This document shows, one piece after another, positions 1 to 7,839 of a DNA stretch of 40,000 nucleotides. A program made the position numbers and the translations under genes. The DNA comes from Fidelibacterota bacterium (GTDB taxonomy: Bacteria > Fidelibacterota > Fidelibacteria > Fidelibacterales > Fidelibacteraceae): positions 1 through 40,000 of the forward strand of contig JAQULT010000003.1 in NCBI GenBank assembly GCA_028718545.1. The letters are read 5' to 3'. A model generated the notes under the pieces. It saw only the letters and a program-made list of their open reading frames with translations, was not told the origin of the DNA and ran no database searches. Numbering within the stretch: position 1 is the stretch's first letter; each line of letters begins with the position of its first letter.

Positions 1-30
1 ACCCCGGTCCTATAAGCAGGAGGAAGAAGC

Positions 31-231
31 ATGAAAATCCTGAACCTGTTGCGTATGGTCACCTTTGCCGTTACACTGTTGACCACGATACCGCTGTTCA
101 TCAATTATCTCAGTCAGACCGCTCCGCCCCATGCCCTGATCTCGCATCTGCATGTCTGGTTCGGGCTGGCCTTTTTTATCGTTGCCATTATCAGTATGGT
201 CATCACAAAAAAGAAAGACAGCCAGTTCTAA
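31..231 (+). CDS. Small two-helix membrane protein of unknown function
   Basis: This 66-aa protein has two predicted membrane helices, at about residues 7-27 and 41-60, and a basic tail (KKKD) that probably faces the cytoplasm. Three histidines (in PPHALISHLHVW) sit in the short loop and at the start of helix 2, which could bind metal or haem, but no family is recognised. The start is supported by a strong Shine-Dalgarno (AGGAGGAAG) a few bases upstream. A terminator-like hairpin follows the stop, so it is probably the last gene of a transcript that begins left of the window. I do not assign a function. Confidence 0.6.
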   Translation: MKILNLLRMVTFAVTLLTTIPLFINYLSQTAPPHALISHLHVWFGLAFFIVAIISMVITKKKDSQF

Positions 232-241
232 ACATTCATTT

Positions 242-273
242 AAATGCGATTATTTCATCGCGGCATTTTTTTT
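242..273 (+). terminator. Rho-independent terminator after the 66-aa gene
   Basis: The arms AAATGCGAT (242-250) and ATCGCGGCATTT pair around a TATTTC loop, with a two-base bulge, and run into a tract of eight T. It lies 11 bases after the stop codon of the small membrane protein gene. Confidence 0.65.
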
Positions 274-309
274 GAAAATTCCGGGCAAATGCGAAAAGTG
301 ATTGCTGTT

Positions 310-373
310 GATTTAAAATTTAAGATTTAAGATTTAATAAAAAACACAGTTTACGAAACACGGTTCACGAAAC
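310..373. repeat. Two adjacent short tandem repeats (7-mer x4, 14-mer x2)
   Basis: Positions 310-337 are four units of a 7-mer (GATTTAA, AATTTAA, GATTTAA, GATTTAA). Positions 346-373 are two units of a 14-mer (ACAGTTTACGAAAC and ACGGTTCACGAAAC, 12 of 14 identical). They fill the gap between the terminator and the 3' end of dusB. The inverted pair TCATGA/TCATGA at 384-399 next to them could form a small hairpin after dusB, but it has no U-tract. No coding potential was seen. Confidence 0.7.
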
Positions 374-404
374 CTTCGAAGCTCATGATTTTTCATGATC
401 TTGT

Positions 405-1373
405 TTAAAAAAAAGTTTTTGCCAGTTCGCGGATTCTGTCGAGATCCTTGGCGCGGTTCATTTCGTAGCGCAGGTGCGCGGCGCCGTCCATGCCACGGAC
501 ATAGGCGGAGGCATGGGTCTTAAACAAATTGCCGGCATACATCAGGGGATAATGGACTTCCTGCAGTTCCAGATGGCGAAAAAAGGTTTCTGCGATGTCC
601 GCCCTTTCCGGCGGCAGGGGCAGCTCTCCCTCTTGAAGATAATGTAAAATATCCCGGAAAAGCCAGGGTTTCCCGATCGCACCCCGGCCGATCATTATCC
701 CATCACAGCCGGTTTCTTCCAGCATTTTCCGGGCATCTCCGGGACTTTTGATATCGCCGTTGCCTATCAGGGGGATACGGATCCCTGCTTTGACTTCCCG
801 GATCAGTGACCAGTCGGCTTCGCCGCTGTACTGCTGTTTGCTGGTGCGCGGATGCAAAGTGAGAAGTTCAATACCGGCCTGTTCCAGACACTTGGCGGCT
901 TCCCGGGCGACAATATGTCCTTTATCCCAGCCCGCCCGGATCTTTGCGGTCAGCGGCAACGTAACGACCGCACGAACCGATCTGGCGATGGCCTCAAGAC
1001 GGGGGAGTTCTTTCAGAATTGCCGATCCGGCTCCGCATTTGACGACTTTGGGAACCGGACAGCCAAAATTCAGGTCGATGATATCCGGTTGCAGCTGTTC
1101 TTCGACATAACGGGCGGAGCGGGCCAGCGTCTCCGGATCGTGCCCAAAGATCTGCACCCCGATGGGGCGCTCACATTCGTCAAAACGCATATAATGGAAG
1201 GTACGGTCATTTTCGCGGACAATGCCGTCCGCAGAAACAAATTCCGTATATACGACCCCCGCACCGAAGCTTTTGCAGATCTGGCGGAAAGGTTTATCGC
1301 TGATACCGGCCATGGGTGCCAGAAACAGCGGTTTTTCAATTGTCAGATCTTTGAGGACAAGGCGTTTCATCAT
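405..1373 (-). CDS. dusB: tRNA-dihydrouridine synthase (Dus family, DusB-like)
   Basis: This FMN-dependent enzyme reduces specific uridines in the tRNA D-loop to dihydrouridine, using NADPH, in the cytoplasm. The 322-aa protein has the family landmarks in order: an N-terminal FMN-barrel start (PLFLAPMAGISDKPFR), the active-site segment NFGCPVPKV whose Cys is the general acid in the family, KIRAGW, TLHPRT, and the phosphate-binding IGNGDI and IGRGAIGKPW motifs. The length matches bacterial DusB (about 320). Two adjacent ATGs (1373 and 1370) are possible starts and neither has a clear Shine-Dalgarno. The gene is divergent from the lipoprotein hydrolase and stands alone. The DusB subfamily is assigned from overall resemblance, so the Dus family is certain and the subtype likely. 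Confidence 0.93.
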   Translation of the reverse strand: MMKRLVLKDLTIEKPLFLAPMAGISDKPFRQICKSFGAGVVYTEFVSADGIVRENDRTFHYMRFDECERPIGVQIFGHDPETLARSARYVEEQLQPDIIDLNFGCPVPKVVKCGAGSAILKELPRLEAIARSVRAVVTLPLTAKIRAGWDKGHIVAREAAKCLEQAGIELLTLHPRTSKQQYSGEADWSLIREVKAGIRIPLIGNGDIKSPGDARKMLEETGCDGIMIGRGAIGKPWLFRDILHYLQEGELPLPPERADIAETFFRHLELQEVHYPLMYAGNLFKTHASAYVRGMDGAAHLRYEMNRAKDLDRIRELAKTFF

Positions 1374-1451
1374 AGCATTAATATAAGCAATACCCCTGCA
1401 AAACCGATGTAAAAAACATTGGATCGTGCAGGTACTCCGGGGATCTAAAAT

Positions 1452-1479
1452 TTGACCTGAAATAAGAAAAGCTTATTAA
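1452..1479 (+). promoter_or_regulatory. Candidate sigma70 promoter of the lipoprotein hydrolase
   Basis: TTGACC (1452-1457), a 16-base spacer and TATTAA (1474-1479) predict transcription from about 1486. This lies downstream of the first in-frame ATG at 1482, which supports translation from the ATG at 1524. Confidence 0.45.
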
Positions 1480-1523
1480 AAATGTCCGCTTTCCCTTATT
1501 ATCCAGAGAAACCCGGAGTTCCT

Positions 1524-2363
1524 ATGCAACGATGTTCCCTTCTTTTACTCACATTTGTGCTTTTACTGTCCTGTGCCCCCGAGAGCGGCCTTTATAGCTA
1601 TCGTCTGGAAAATTCCGCTTTTCCGCATCCCGAACGCGAAGCGGGTTTCAGCAGGAACGGCGTATTCTATCCCGCCGAAACGCATTACCGCGATCCACGT
1701 GTGGCGGTGCAGATCCCCAAAGCCTACCGCAAAGGCAGACGCGTGGACTTGCTGGTGCATTTTCACGGCTGGAACAATCATATCGACCGCTGTATCGGTC
1801 AATTTGAGTTGGATATCCAGCTGGAAGCTTCTGGCAGGAATATGCTGCTGATCGTTCCGGAAGGTCCGCGCAATGCGCCCGATTCCTTTTACGGAAAGCT
1901 CTGCGAGCCCGGGGGATTCCGCCGTTTTCTGGACGAATTGCTTGATTCGCTGCAGAATGACGGATTGATCCAAAGGGCGGAGGCGGGATCCATTATCCTG
2001 TCGGGACACAGCGGAGCCTATGTCGTAATCGCGAATATCCTGCGGCAGGGGGGATGTACGGAAAAGATCCGAGAGGTCTTTTTGTTTGACGGTCTTTATG
2101 CTCTGGAAGACGATTATCTGAACTGGCTACTTGCTTATCCCGGCCGTTTTTCGCATATCTACACCCAAAACGGCGGTACAATGGACAATAGCCTGGCTTT
2201 CATGTCCCGCTGTGATTCCCTGGGCCTGCCCTATGTCCATGCCAATACCGCGGACCTGGAAACCATGCCGGAAAGCAGGATATTGATGCTCTACAGCGAC
2301 CTGTCACACAGCGCCGTCATCGCGGAGCGCCAAAATTTGCTGAAACTCTTAAAGCGTCTTTGA
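1524..2363 (+). CDS. Lipoprotein-anchored alpha/beta-hydrolase (putative esterase)
   Basis: This is a 279-aa protein when started at ATG 1524, which has GGAG five bases upstream and puts a lipoprotein signal at the very N-terminus (MQRCSLLLLTFVLLLSC, lipobox LLSC, lipidated Cys17). A start at 1482 would overlap the predicted promoter. The body has alpha/beta-hydrolase features: an oxyanion-type strand end (VHFHGWNN), the nucleophile elbow GHSGAY with Ser163, a candidate acid Asp189 (FLFDGLY) and a candidate catalytic His262 (DLSHSAVI). It is probably an envelope-anchored serine hydrolase. The substrate cannot be inferred. It is a single gene, convergent with the ArsR regulator and separated from it by a probable bidirectional terminator. 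Confidence 0.78.
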   Translation: MQRCSLLLLTFVLLLSCAPESGLYSYRLENSAFPHPEREAGFSRNGVFYPAETHYRDPRVAVQIPKAYRKGRRVDLLVHFHGWNNHIDRCIGQFELDIQLEASGRNMLLIVPEGPRNAPDSFYGKLCEPGGFRRFLDELLDSLQNDGLIQRAEAGSIILSGHSGAYVVIANILRQGGCTEKIREVFLFDGLYALEDDYLNWLLAYPGRFSHIYTQNGGTMDNSLAFMSRCDSLGLPYVHANTADLETMPESRILMLYSDLSHSAVIAERQNLLKLLKRL

Positions 2364-2422
2364 AAGATAAGGGATACGAAATCACTGTGAATATTGTATG
2401 CGATTAATTTCACTTATACGGA

Positions 2423-2455
2423 AGAAAAAAATCGCTGTACCGCATTTCTTTTTTT
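2423..2455. terminator. Probable bidirectional terminator between convergent genes
   Basis: An A-rich arm ending in ATCGC pairs, with a bulge and G-U pairs, with GCATTTC followed by a run of seven T. The complement gives a similar hairpin with its own T-run. It sits between the ends of the hydrolase (plus) and the ArsR gene (minus). The stem is short in GC, so efficiency is uncertain. Confidence 0.45.
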
Positions 2456-2479
2456 GATCAAGGCTCGTGTTCCGGGGGC

Positions 2480-2782
2480 TTACACAAGATAATATTTGAC
2501 CAGTTCCTGAATATTCGCAGACTTGGTCAGGGTATAGATAACCTGAGTCCCTTTATGTTTGCCTTTAATGATCCCGACGGCCTTCATTTTGGCAAGATGC
2601 TGAGATATCGTAGCTTGTGGAATGTCTAGACAGGTCTGCATATTGCTGACGTTTGAATTGCCTTCCCGTGCAAGACCGCGGAGGATGCAAAGCCGGACCG
2701 GATGAGCGATGGCTTTAAGGATTTCCGCTTTTTTTGCCATCAACTCATAATCGTCTTTTTTCGCTTTTTCTACCATACTCAT
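2480..2782 (-). CDS. ArsR-family winged-helix transcriptional regulator
   Basis: This 100-aa protein has the size and layout of ArsR/SmtB repressors: the helix ILKAIAHPVRLCILRGL, the recognition region IPQATISQHLAKMKAVGIIKG (about residues 54-74) and a beta-wing (KHKGTQVIYTL). The classical metal-binding ELCVCDL motif is absent. Only Cys32 and Cys51 are present, and Cys51 lies just before the recognition helix, so a redox or thiol-reactive signal is as possible as a metal. It is divergent from the CPBP protease gene, and nested palindromes overlap its predicted promoter, so autoregulation is likely and control of the neighbour possible. The start may be the ATG at 2782 or at 2776. Confidence 0.88.
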   Translation of the reverse strand: MSMVEKAKKDDYELMAKKAEILKAIAHPVRLCILRGLAREGNSNVSNMQTCLDIPQATISQHLAKMKAVGIIKGKHKGTQVIYTLTKSANIQELVKYYLV

Positions 2783-2786
2783 ACCC

Positions 2787-2837
2787 TTAAAGTATTATAT
2801 TACTTTTTAATATATTAACTTTAATGATTTTTGTCAA
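2787..2837 (-). promoter_or_regulatory. Promoter and nested operator palindromes of the ArsR gene
   Basis: On the minus strand there is a perfect TTGACA (2837-2832), a 17-base spacer and TATATT (2814-2809), placing the transcript start near 2802. Three inverted repeats cover the -10 and start: AAAGTA/TACTTT (2789-2806), the perfect 12-mer TTAATATATTAA (2807-2818) and the outer arms TTAAAG/CTTTAA (2787-2792 and 2819-2824). ArsR-family proteins typically bind such AT-rich dyads, so self-repression is inferred. A plus-strand promoter for the protease gene is less clear. Confidence 0.6.
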
Positions 2838-2915
2838 GAGATAATAAAAATAAAGATATGCTTTAATTTAAAAAAAATTATCATATATTTATTTTTACCA
2901 TATCAGGGAGGAAAC

Positions 2916-5900
2916 ATGAAAAAGAATCGTATTCTTTGGGTCGCTGCCGTGCTGGCAATTGCAGGTATTCTTTACAGCCTGAAGATGTTCGATAAAGCTT
3001 TTCCCATTGTGAATGTCCGCATCAGCGCCGATAAGCATCAGGTATTGGCACGGGCGGATTCGTTGTCAAAGGCCTGCGGTTTCATGAGTGAAAAATACCG
3101 TGCTGTGGCGGCTTTTGATACCGATCAGCGTTTTAAGAATTATATGGAATTGGAGGGTGGCGGCGTCGAGGCCTTTCAATCGGTCGTTGACGCGGGAACC
3201 TACCATCCCTACACCTGGACGGTCCGCCAGTTCAATATCGATGCGGTTCGTGAGGTTCTTTATTATTTTTCTCCCGACGGCCGGATCCTGGGTTTTGAAT
3301 TGAAACTTCCCGACAGTCTGGCGGGTCCGGACATTCCCGATCTTGACGTGCGAACACTTTCGCTGCGTTCGGATGCCCGTGCCGTACTGCTCCCGGATCT
3401 CCGGGACTACCAGCTGGTTGAAAAGGCATCGGAATTAAAGGAAAGCGGCCGCAGGGATCATCTTTTCACTTTTGAACACCGGGAAGTAAGCGCTGCTGAA
3501 GCGCGCTACCGGATCCGTATCGGGGTCAGCGGGGACGAGATCAGCATGGTCCTTCCTTTTGTCTGGATCCCGGAATCCTTTGATCATCGCTACGAAGAGA
3601 TGCGTTCGGCAAACACCACGCTTTCCGTCGTCGGAATGGCTTTTATGGTCCTGGCCTACGGATTCGGCGGTGTTGGTATATCCCTTTTCTATATGATGCG
3701 GCGAAAATCCCTGATTTGGAAGCCGGCGCTGAACTGGGCGGGACTGATCGGTATCCTGATGTTCTTTGCCATGCTCAGCACCTTGTCCCTTTCCTGGTTT
3801 GCCTACGATACCTCGCTTTCCTCAGGACAATTCGTTCTCCAACAGGTATTGCTGGCACTGGCGAACGGATTGCTGATCGCCGTGATCTTTTTCCTTTCGG
3901 CTACGGCGGCAACGGGTCTTGACCGTCAGGCTTTTCCGGAGCATCTGCGCTTCTGGCGGGTTTGGTCGCGTGAACTTGGCGCTTCCAGGGAGGTCCTGCG
4001 TCAGACGATTTTCGGATATCTCTGGGCGGTCTTCATGATCGGTTTTGTGACCTTTTTTTACTGGTTTACGAATCGGGTCCTGCATTGGTGGAGTCCGGCG
4101 GAAAACATGGTAGATCCGAATATCCTGGCCCTACCGCTGCCCTGGCTGCTGCCAGCGGCACAATCGCTGCAAGCCGGATTCTGGGAAGAATGCCTTTTCC
4201 GCGCAGTACCCCTTGGCGCTGCGTTGCTGATCGCAAAAAATTTCCGCAAGAAAAAATGCTGGATCGTATTTATCCTGATTTTCCAGGCGCTTGTTTTTGG
4301 CGCGATGCATGCCAATTATCCTCAGCAGCCGGCGTATGCGCGGATCCTGGAAATGCTGATCCCTTTTATGCTATACGGATTGATCTATATCAAATGGGGA
4401 TTGCTGCCCGTCGTGATCTCCCATTTTGTCTACGATATTATTCTGATGGCGCTGCCACTTTTCCTGCTTTCGGCGCCGGGTATTGGCATTCACCGTTCAT
4501 TTGCCGTCCTGGCGGCGCTGATCCCGCTGCTGATCCCTCTGTTTCTGCGTATCCGTGCAGGGACCTGGTATGAACCTGCGGAAAGGGATTATAACGGCGG
4601 CGGAGAAAGCGGAACAGCCCCGGTCCCGGAAAAAGCAAACGGGAAAAAGGCTCCGGATAAAACGGTGAAAAACTACCGGGCCTTTCCTTTTGCTGCAGCC
4701 ATCATTGCCCTTGCGGCCGGTGCTGCAATGTGGATTGGGTTCAATTCCTTTCAACCGGAAGTGCCGCGCCTGAACGTCAAACGCGCGGAGGCTATCGCCA
4801 TAGCGGAAGAATTTTTGGCCGAACACGCTGCAGTGCCCGATTCTGTGCACTTCAAACCCTACCTGCGCTTTGAACAGGGGAGCCGCCGCAGTGCCCGCTT
4901 TGTCCGGGAAAAAAGCGACAGGGAGAACTTCCTTCGCCTGTACCGGGAAATTTTGCCTTCGAATTACTTTGAAGTTACGTTTAAAAGTTTTGAAGGAGAT
5001 ATTCTGGCCCGTTCCGAGCAGATCCGCGTACTGGTGGGCCGGGAGGGAAAGGTGTTCGCCTGGCGGCACAAGGTACCGGAACAGCGCGCCGGAGAGAATT
5101 TGACGGAAAACGAAGCCCGGGCTCATGCGGAAAACGCGGTCGAGTCCTTTTTCGGGATATCCCCCGCAGCACTGGAAGAAGTGCGTTTCGAACCGGAAAA
5201 ACTTCCGTCTCGGAGTGACTGGATCTTCATTTACCGCGATCCGGAAAGCGGTCTTGAAGAAGGTGAATTGCGTTATATCGTTTCACTAGCAGGCGCCGAT
5301 ATCACAGGACTGGAAACAACGGTGCATTTCAGCGAAAGCTGGGAACGCAGTATCAAAAAGTCCGATACCCGCGAAAGTATCTTTGGCATGATCAGTACGG
5401 TCATCCGGTTCGGACTGCTGCTTACGGCGCTGATCATGGGTATTATCGCCTGGACAAAAAAATGTTTTCATATTAAGACTTTTCTCATTGTTACGACCCT
5501 GCTTTTTGTTCTGTCGCTTTTGCAGGATATTATGCAAAGCAATGCCGTTTTCGCCTTGCTGCCGACCTCCGAACCCCTGCCGAATCTTGTGCTGATCTTT
5601 GTGATCGGATTAATCCTGGGGAACATCGTATCGGGTTTTCTGTACGGTATCCCCCTGGGCTTTATGGCAAGACTGGAACTGCCGGTAGAACGCAACGAAA
5701 GCGCTTTCGGCTTTAAGGGCATTGCTCTGGGGGTACTGAGCGCCGGGGTACTGTCCCTGGCTTCGGCGGGATTCCTGTCCGACAGCCCCTTTATTGCTGC
5801 TCCATTATTTGCGGATTCAAAGATCCCCCTGATCTCTGCGGTCCTTGCCGGCGTCACGGAATACCTGATCCTGCTGATTCGCCTCCTGATCCCCTTTATT

Positions 5901-6266
5901 CTGGCGCTTATTATCGAAGGGCGCGGAGAAAAATACCGCTGGACAGCTTTATTGCTGCTCTTTTTATCGGGATTCATGTTTATGGATAGCTGTCCGCCCT
6001 TATGCTGGCTGCTGAGCGGTACGGTTTACGGATTGTACATGATCGTCCTGTATCTTGGAGCACTGCGCTACAATTTCCTTTATATTCCGCTGATCGCAGG
6101 CGTGATCGTTATTCTGGAAAAAGTACAGATTATCCTGGCGAATCCTGGAGTCATGACACTGCCTCTTGCCATTTGCATGATTGCTGCTGCATTGGCCTGT
6201 ATGACCCTTTCCGTTTGGGCCATGTATCAAGTGCAGCTGGAAAAACGAAAAAGCTGCAGCGATTGA
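2916..6266 (+). CDS. Large CPBP-family (CAAX-type) intramembrane metalloprotease, internally duplicated
   Basis: This 1116-aa membrane protein starts after a strong AGGGAGGA. Layout: a signal/anchor helix (5-22), an extracytoplasmic alpha+beta region (about 33-232), several helices, then the CPBP (Abi/CAAX protease) core with EExxxR (Glu424, Glu425, Arg429), FxxxH (Phe461, His465) and HxxxD (His503, Asp507). These are the family's metal and catalytic motifs, so the first half is probably an active membrane protease. Residues about 591-1116 repeat the plan: a helix, a PepSY-like region (617-815) resembling the first one (compare RSDWIFIY...ELRYIVSLAG with RRDHLFTF...ARYRIRIGVSG) and a helix-rich end. 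The second core keeps only Glu982 and Arg989 and has lost the histidines, so it is probably inactive. The substrate is unknown. The family is usually about 200-300 aa, so this is unusually large. Confidence 0.8.
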   Translation: MKKNRILWVAAVLAIAGILYSLKMFDKAFPIVNVRISADKHQVLARADSLSKACGFMSEKYRAVAAFDTDQRFKNYMELEGGGVEAFQSVVDAGTYHPYTWTVRQFNIDAVREVLYYFSPDGRILGFELKLPDSLAGPDIPDLDVRTLSLRSDARAVLLPDLRDYQLVEKASELKESGRRDHLFTFEHREVSAAEARYRIRIGVSGDEISMVLPFVWIPESFDHRYEEMRSANTTLSVVGMAFMVLAYGFGGVGISLFYMMRRKSLIWKPALNWAGLIGILMFFAMLSTLSLSWFAYDTSLSSGQFVLQQVLLALANGLLIAVIFFLSATAATGLDRQAFPEHLRFWRVWSRELGASREVLRQTIFGYLWAVFMIGFVTFFYWFTNRVLHWWSPAENMVDPNILALPLPWLLPAAQSLQAGFWEECLFRAVPLGAALLIAKNFRKKKCWIVFILIFQALVFGAMHANYPQQPAYARILEMLIPFMLYGLIYIKWGLLPVVISHFVYDIILMALPLFLLSAPGIGIHRSFAVLAALIPLLIPLFLRIRAGTWYEPAERDYNGGGESGTAPVPEKANGKKAPDKTVKNYRAFPFAAAIIALAAGAAMWIGFNSFQPEVPRLNVKRAEAIAIAEEFLAEHAAVPDSVHFKPYLRFEQGSRRSARFVREKSDRENFLRLYREILPSNYFEVTFKSFEGDILARSEQIRVLVGREGKVFAWRHKVPEQRAGENLTENEARAHAENAVESFFGISPAALEEVRFEPEKLPSRSDWIFIYRDPESGLEEGELRYIVSLAGADITGLETTVHFSESWERSIKKSDTRESIFGMISTVIRFGLLLTALIMGIIAWTKKCFHIKTFLIVTTLLFVLSLLQDIMQSNAVFALLPTSEPLPNLVLIFVIGLILGNIVSGFLYGIPLGFMARLELPVERNESAFGFKGIALGVLSAGVLSLASAGFLSDSPFIAAPLFADSKIPLISAVLAGVTEYLILLIRLLIPFILALIIEGRGEKYRWTALLLLFLSGFMFMDSCPPLCWLLSGTVYGLYMIVLYLGALRYNFLYIPLIAGVIVILEKVQIILANPGVMTLPLAICMIAAALACMTLSVWAMYQVQLEKRKSCSD

Positions 6267-6312
6267 GCGGATACCTTCCAGCTTTTATTCAGGAACCTTT
6301 ACGGCTTTTTCG

Positions 6313-6328
6313 TTGTATTTTAATACAA
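6313..6328. promoter_or_regulatory. 16-bp palindrome upstream of the GWxTD operon
   Basis: TTGTATT and AATACAA form seven-base arms around two bases, 18 bases before the GWxTD start codon and 46 after the protease gene stop. It could be an operator or part of a promoter. No T-run follows, so it is not a typical terminator. Confidence 0.4.
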
Positions 6329-6346
6329 TTACAGGTAATATTAGCA

Positions 6347-7576
6347 ATGCCGAAATTACGTTTTACAACCCTGATTTTCCTTTTCGTCCTTCTACTGGCC
6401 GGCGCTTGTGCACAGAATGAACTTTTCGATAAAAAATGGCAGGCCGGGCCGGAATACAAGATCGAACATATTGTCAAACCGGGGAAAGAGACCGGAAAAG
6501 GCGAACTTGAGGTCCGGCTCCGTATTCCTTATGATGAGATTCTTTTTGTCAAGAGTAACCGCAGTTACAAGGGACGCTTTGAGATATCCCTCATGATCTT
6601 CGAGAAAGGCGAACGGCGTGTGAACGAAAGCTGGATCGAAGTACTGACCCTGAATGAATTCCGTATTACAAATTCCCGTAAAAAGGCCGTTGAGATCCGG
6701 CGCAGCTACAGCCTTTCTCCCGAACAATACCGCCTGGAAGTACAGATCACCGATTTGCGCACCCAGAACCGCAGGAAGCAAGTCAAAGAAATTGATATGC
6801 TCCATCTGAAGAGCGGGATATGGATGCTGGGGGATCTGTATCTGGTCGAAGGCCGGAATCCGGAAGGAAAAACCGGCGAGATACCGGATGTGATCCTTGT
6901 GGGATTTACGGCATCCGGCGTTGAGGGGAGTCATCCTGTCAGCTATACTCTGTTCAGCGGGGAAAAACCCGTGAAGCACGGCCGCTTTGACATTGATCTT
7001 GTCAAAGAAAAACATGAATATATCTTCCCGGTCCGAACCACCGAGCTGAGCTACAACCAATATCTTCTGATCATGGAGGTGCGCATCGGCGAAGAGCGCT
7101 ACGAGCGCAGGATCCCGCTGCGTATCAGCTGGCCGGGCAGCAGCGAACTGATCCCCAATCTGAAAGAGGCAATCGAACAGATGCGCTATCTGGCGCATAC
7201 CGGTTACTTTCCGGTTCGCGACTACCGGAAAGCCCTGAGTGCGGAGGCCGAAGGGCAGCGGGAGTTCTTTAATGAGGCCTGGAACCGGCTGGATCCCACA
7301 CCGGGTACTGAACGCAACGAGTTAATGGACGAATACTACTACCGCATTCAGGTTGCGAACCGGCGCTTTTCCGGGCAGCGGGAAGGCTGGCGCAGCGACC
7401 GGGGCATGATCTATGTCATTTACGGTGAGCCGGACGCGGTGGAAGAGCACTACATGGAGATCAATACAAAACCTTATATTATTTGGTACTACTATTCCGT
7501 CAACCGGAGTTTCATCTTTATCGATTACACCGGTTTCGGAGATTATCAGTTAAGTGAACCGATGAGTGAATACTAA
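6347..7576 (+). CDS. GWxTD-domain lipoprotein
   Basis: The start at ATG 6347 gives 409 aa with a lipoprotein-like signal (MPKLRFTTLIFLFVLLLAGAC, probable lipidated Cys21). The open frame extends upstream into the protease gene, but starting there would bury the signal. The N-terminal two thirds looks like beta-rich envelope domains. The C-terminus has the GWxTD domain hallmarks: WNRLDPTPGT, NELMDEYYYRIQVANRRFS, then GWRSDRG (Gly347-Trp348, with Ser350 in place of Thr) and IYVIYGEPD. This domain is known from FCB and Acidobacteria proteins, but its biochemical role is not established. The stop codon overlaps the next start by one base, so it is translationally coupled to the chorismate mutase gene. 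The only Shine-Dalgarno is weak (AGG about 11 bases upstream). Confidence 0.82.
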   Translation: MPKLRFTTLIFLFVLLLAGACAQNELFDKKWQAGPEYKIEHIVKPGKETGKGELEVRLRIPYDEILFVKSNRSYKGRFEISLMIFEKGERRVNESWIEVLTLNEFRITNSRKKAVEIRRSYSLSPEQYRLEVQITDLRTQNRRKQVKEIDMLHLKSGIWMLGDLYLVEGRNPEGKTGEIPDVILVGFTASGVEGSHPVSYTLFSGEKPVKHGRFDIDLVKEKHEYIFPVRTTELSYNQYLLIMEVRIGEERYERRIPLRISWPGSSELIPNLKEAIEQMRYLAHTGYFPVRDYRKALSAEAEGQREFFNEAWNRLDPTPGTERNELMDEYYYRIQVANRRFSGQREGWRSDRGMIYVIYGEPDAVEEHYMEINTKPYIIWYYYSVNRSFIFIDYTGFGDYQLSEPMSEY

Positions 7577-7836
7577 TGGATAAACTACGAAAACGAATTG
7601 ATCACATTGACGAACAGCTGGTAAAATTACTGGATGAGCGCATGGGACTGGCCTTTGAGATCGGTCGTTGCAAAAAGGAAAAAGCACTGCCAGTCCTGGA
7701 TGCCGGACGGGAAGCGGACGTTTACGTACATCTGAAAGCGCTTCCCAAGATCAGTATCCGCGATGACGAGTTGCAGGAACTGTTCGAACATATCATCCGG
7801 ATCAGCCGCAGTCACGGAGCGCGGGGGATGCGCTAG
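7576..7836 (+). CDS. Chorismate mutase, AroQ type (monofunctional)
   Basis: This 86-aa all-helical chorismate mutase domain converts chorismate to prephenate for Phe/Tyr synthesis. Compared with the E. coli P-protein domain, Arg5, Arg22, Lys33, Asp42, Arg45 and Glu46 align with the active-site residues R11, R28, K39, D48, R51 and E52. The glutamine equivalent to Q88 is not evident, because the last helix reads RISRSHGARG. The protein is a free-standing single domain with no prephenate dehydratase or DAHP synthase fusion. It overlaps the GWxTD gene by one base and is followed three bases later by the VWA gene, so it belongs to their operon. That is an odd place for an aromatic amino acid enzyme. 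Confidence 0.85.
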   Translation: MDKLRKRIDHIDEQLVKLLDERMGLAFEIGRCKKEKALPVLDAGREADVYVHLKALPKISIRDDELQELFEHIIRISRSHGARGMR

Positions 7837-7839
7837 ACA

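Noticed and set aside
852-1412. 186-codon plus-strand frame opposite dusB
   Set aside because: dusB is clear on the minus strand. This frame has no ribosome binding site or known motif.
6002-6346. Upstream extension of the GWxTD gene into the protease gene
   Set aside because: It would overlap conserved protease sequence and place the lipoprotein signal in the middle of the protein.
6392-7198. 268-codon antisense frame in the GWxTD gene
   Set aside because: It lies fully inside a well-supported gene and has no family features.
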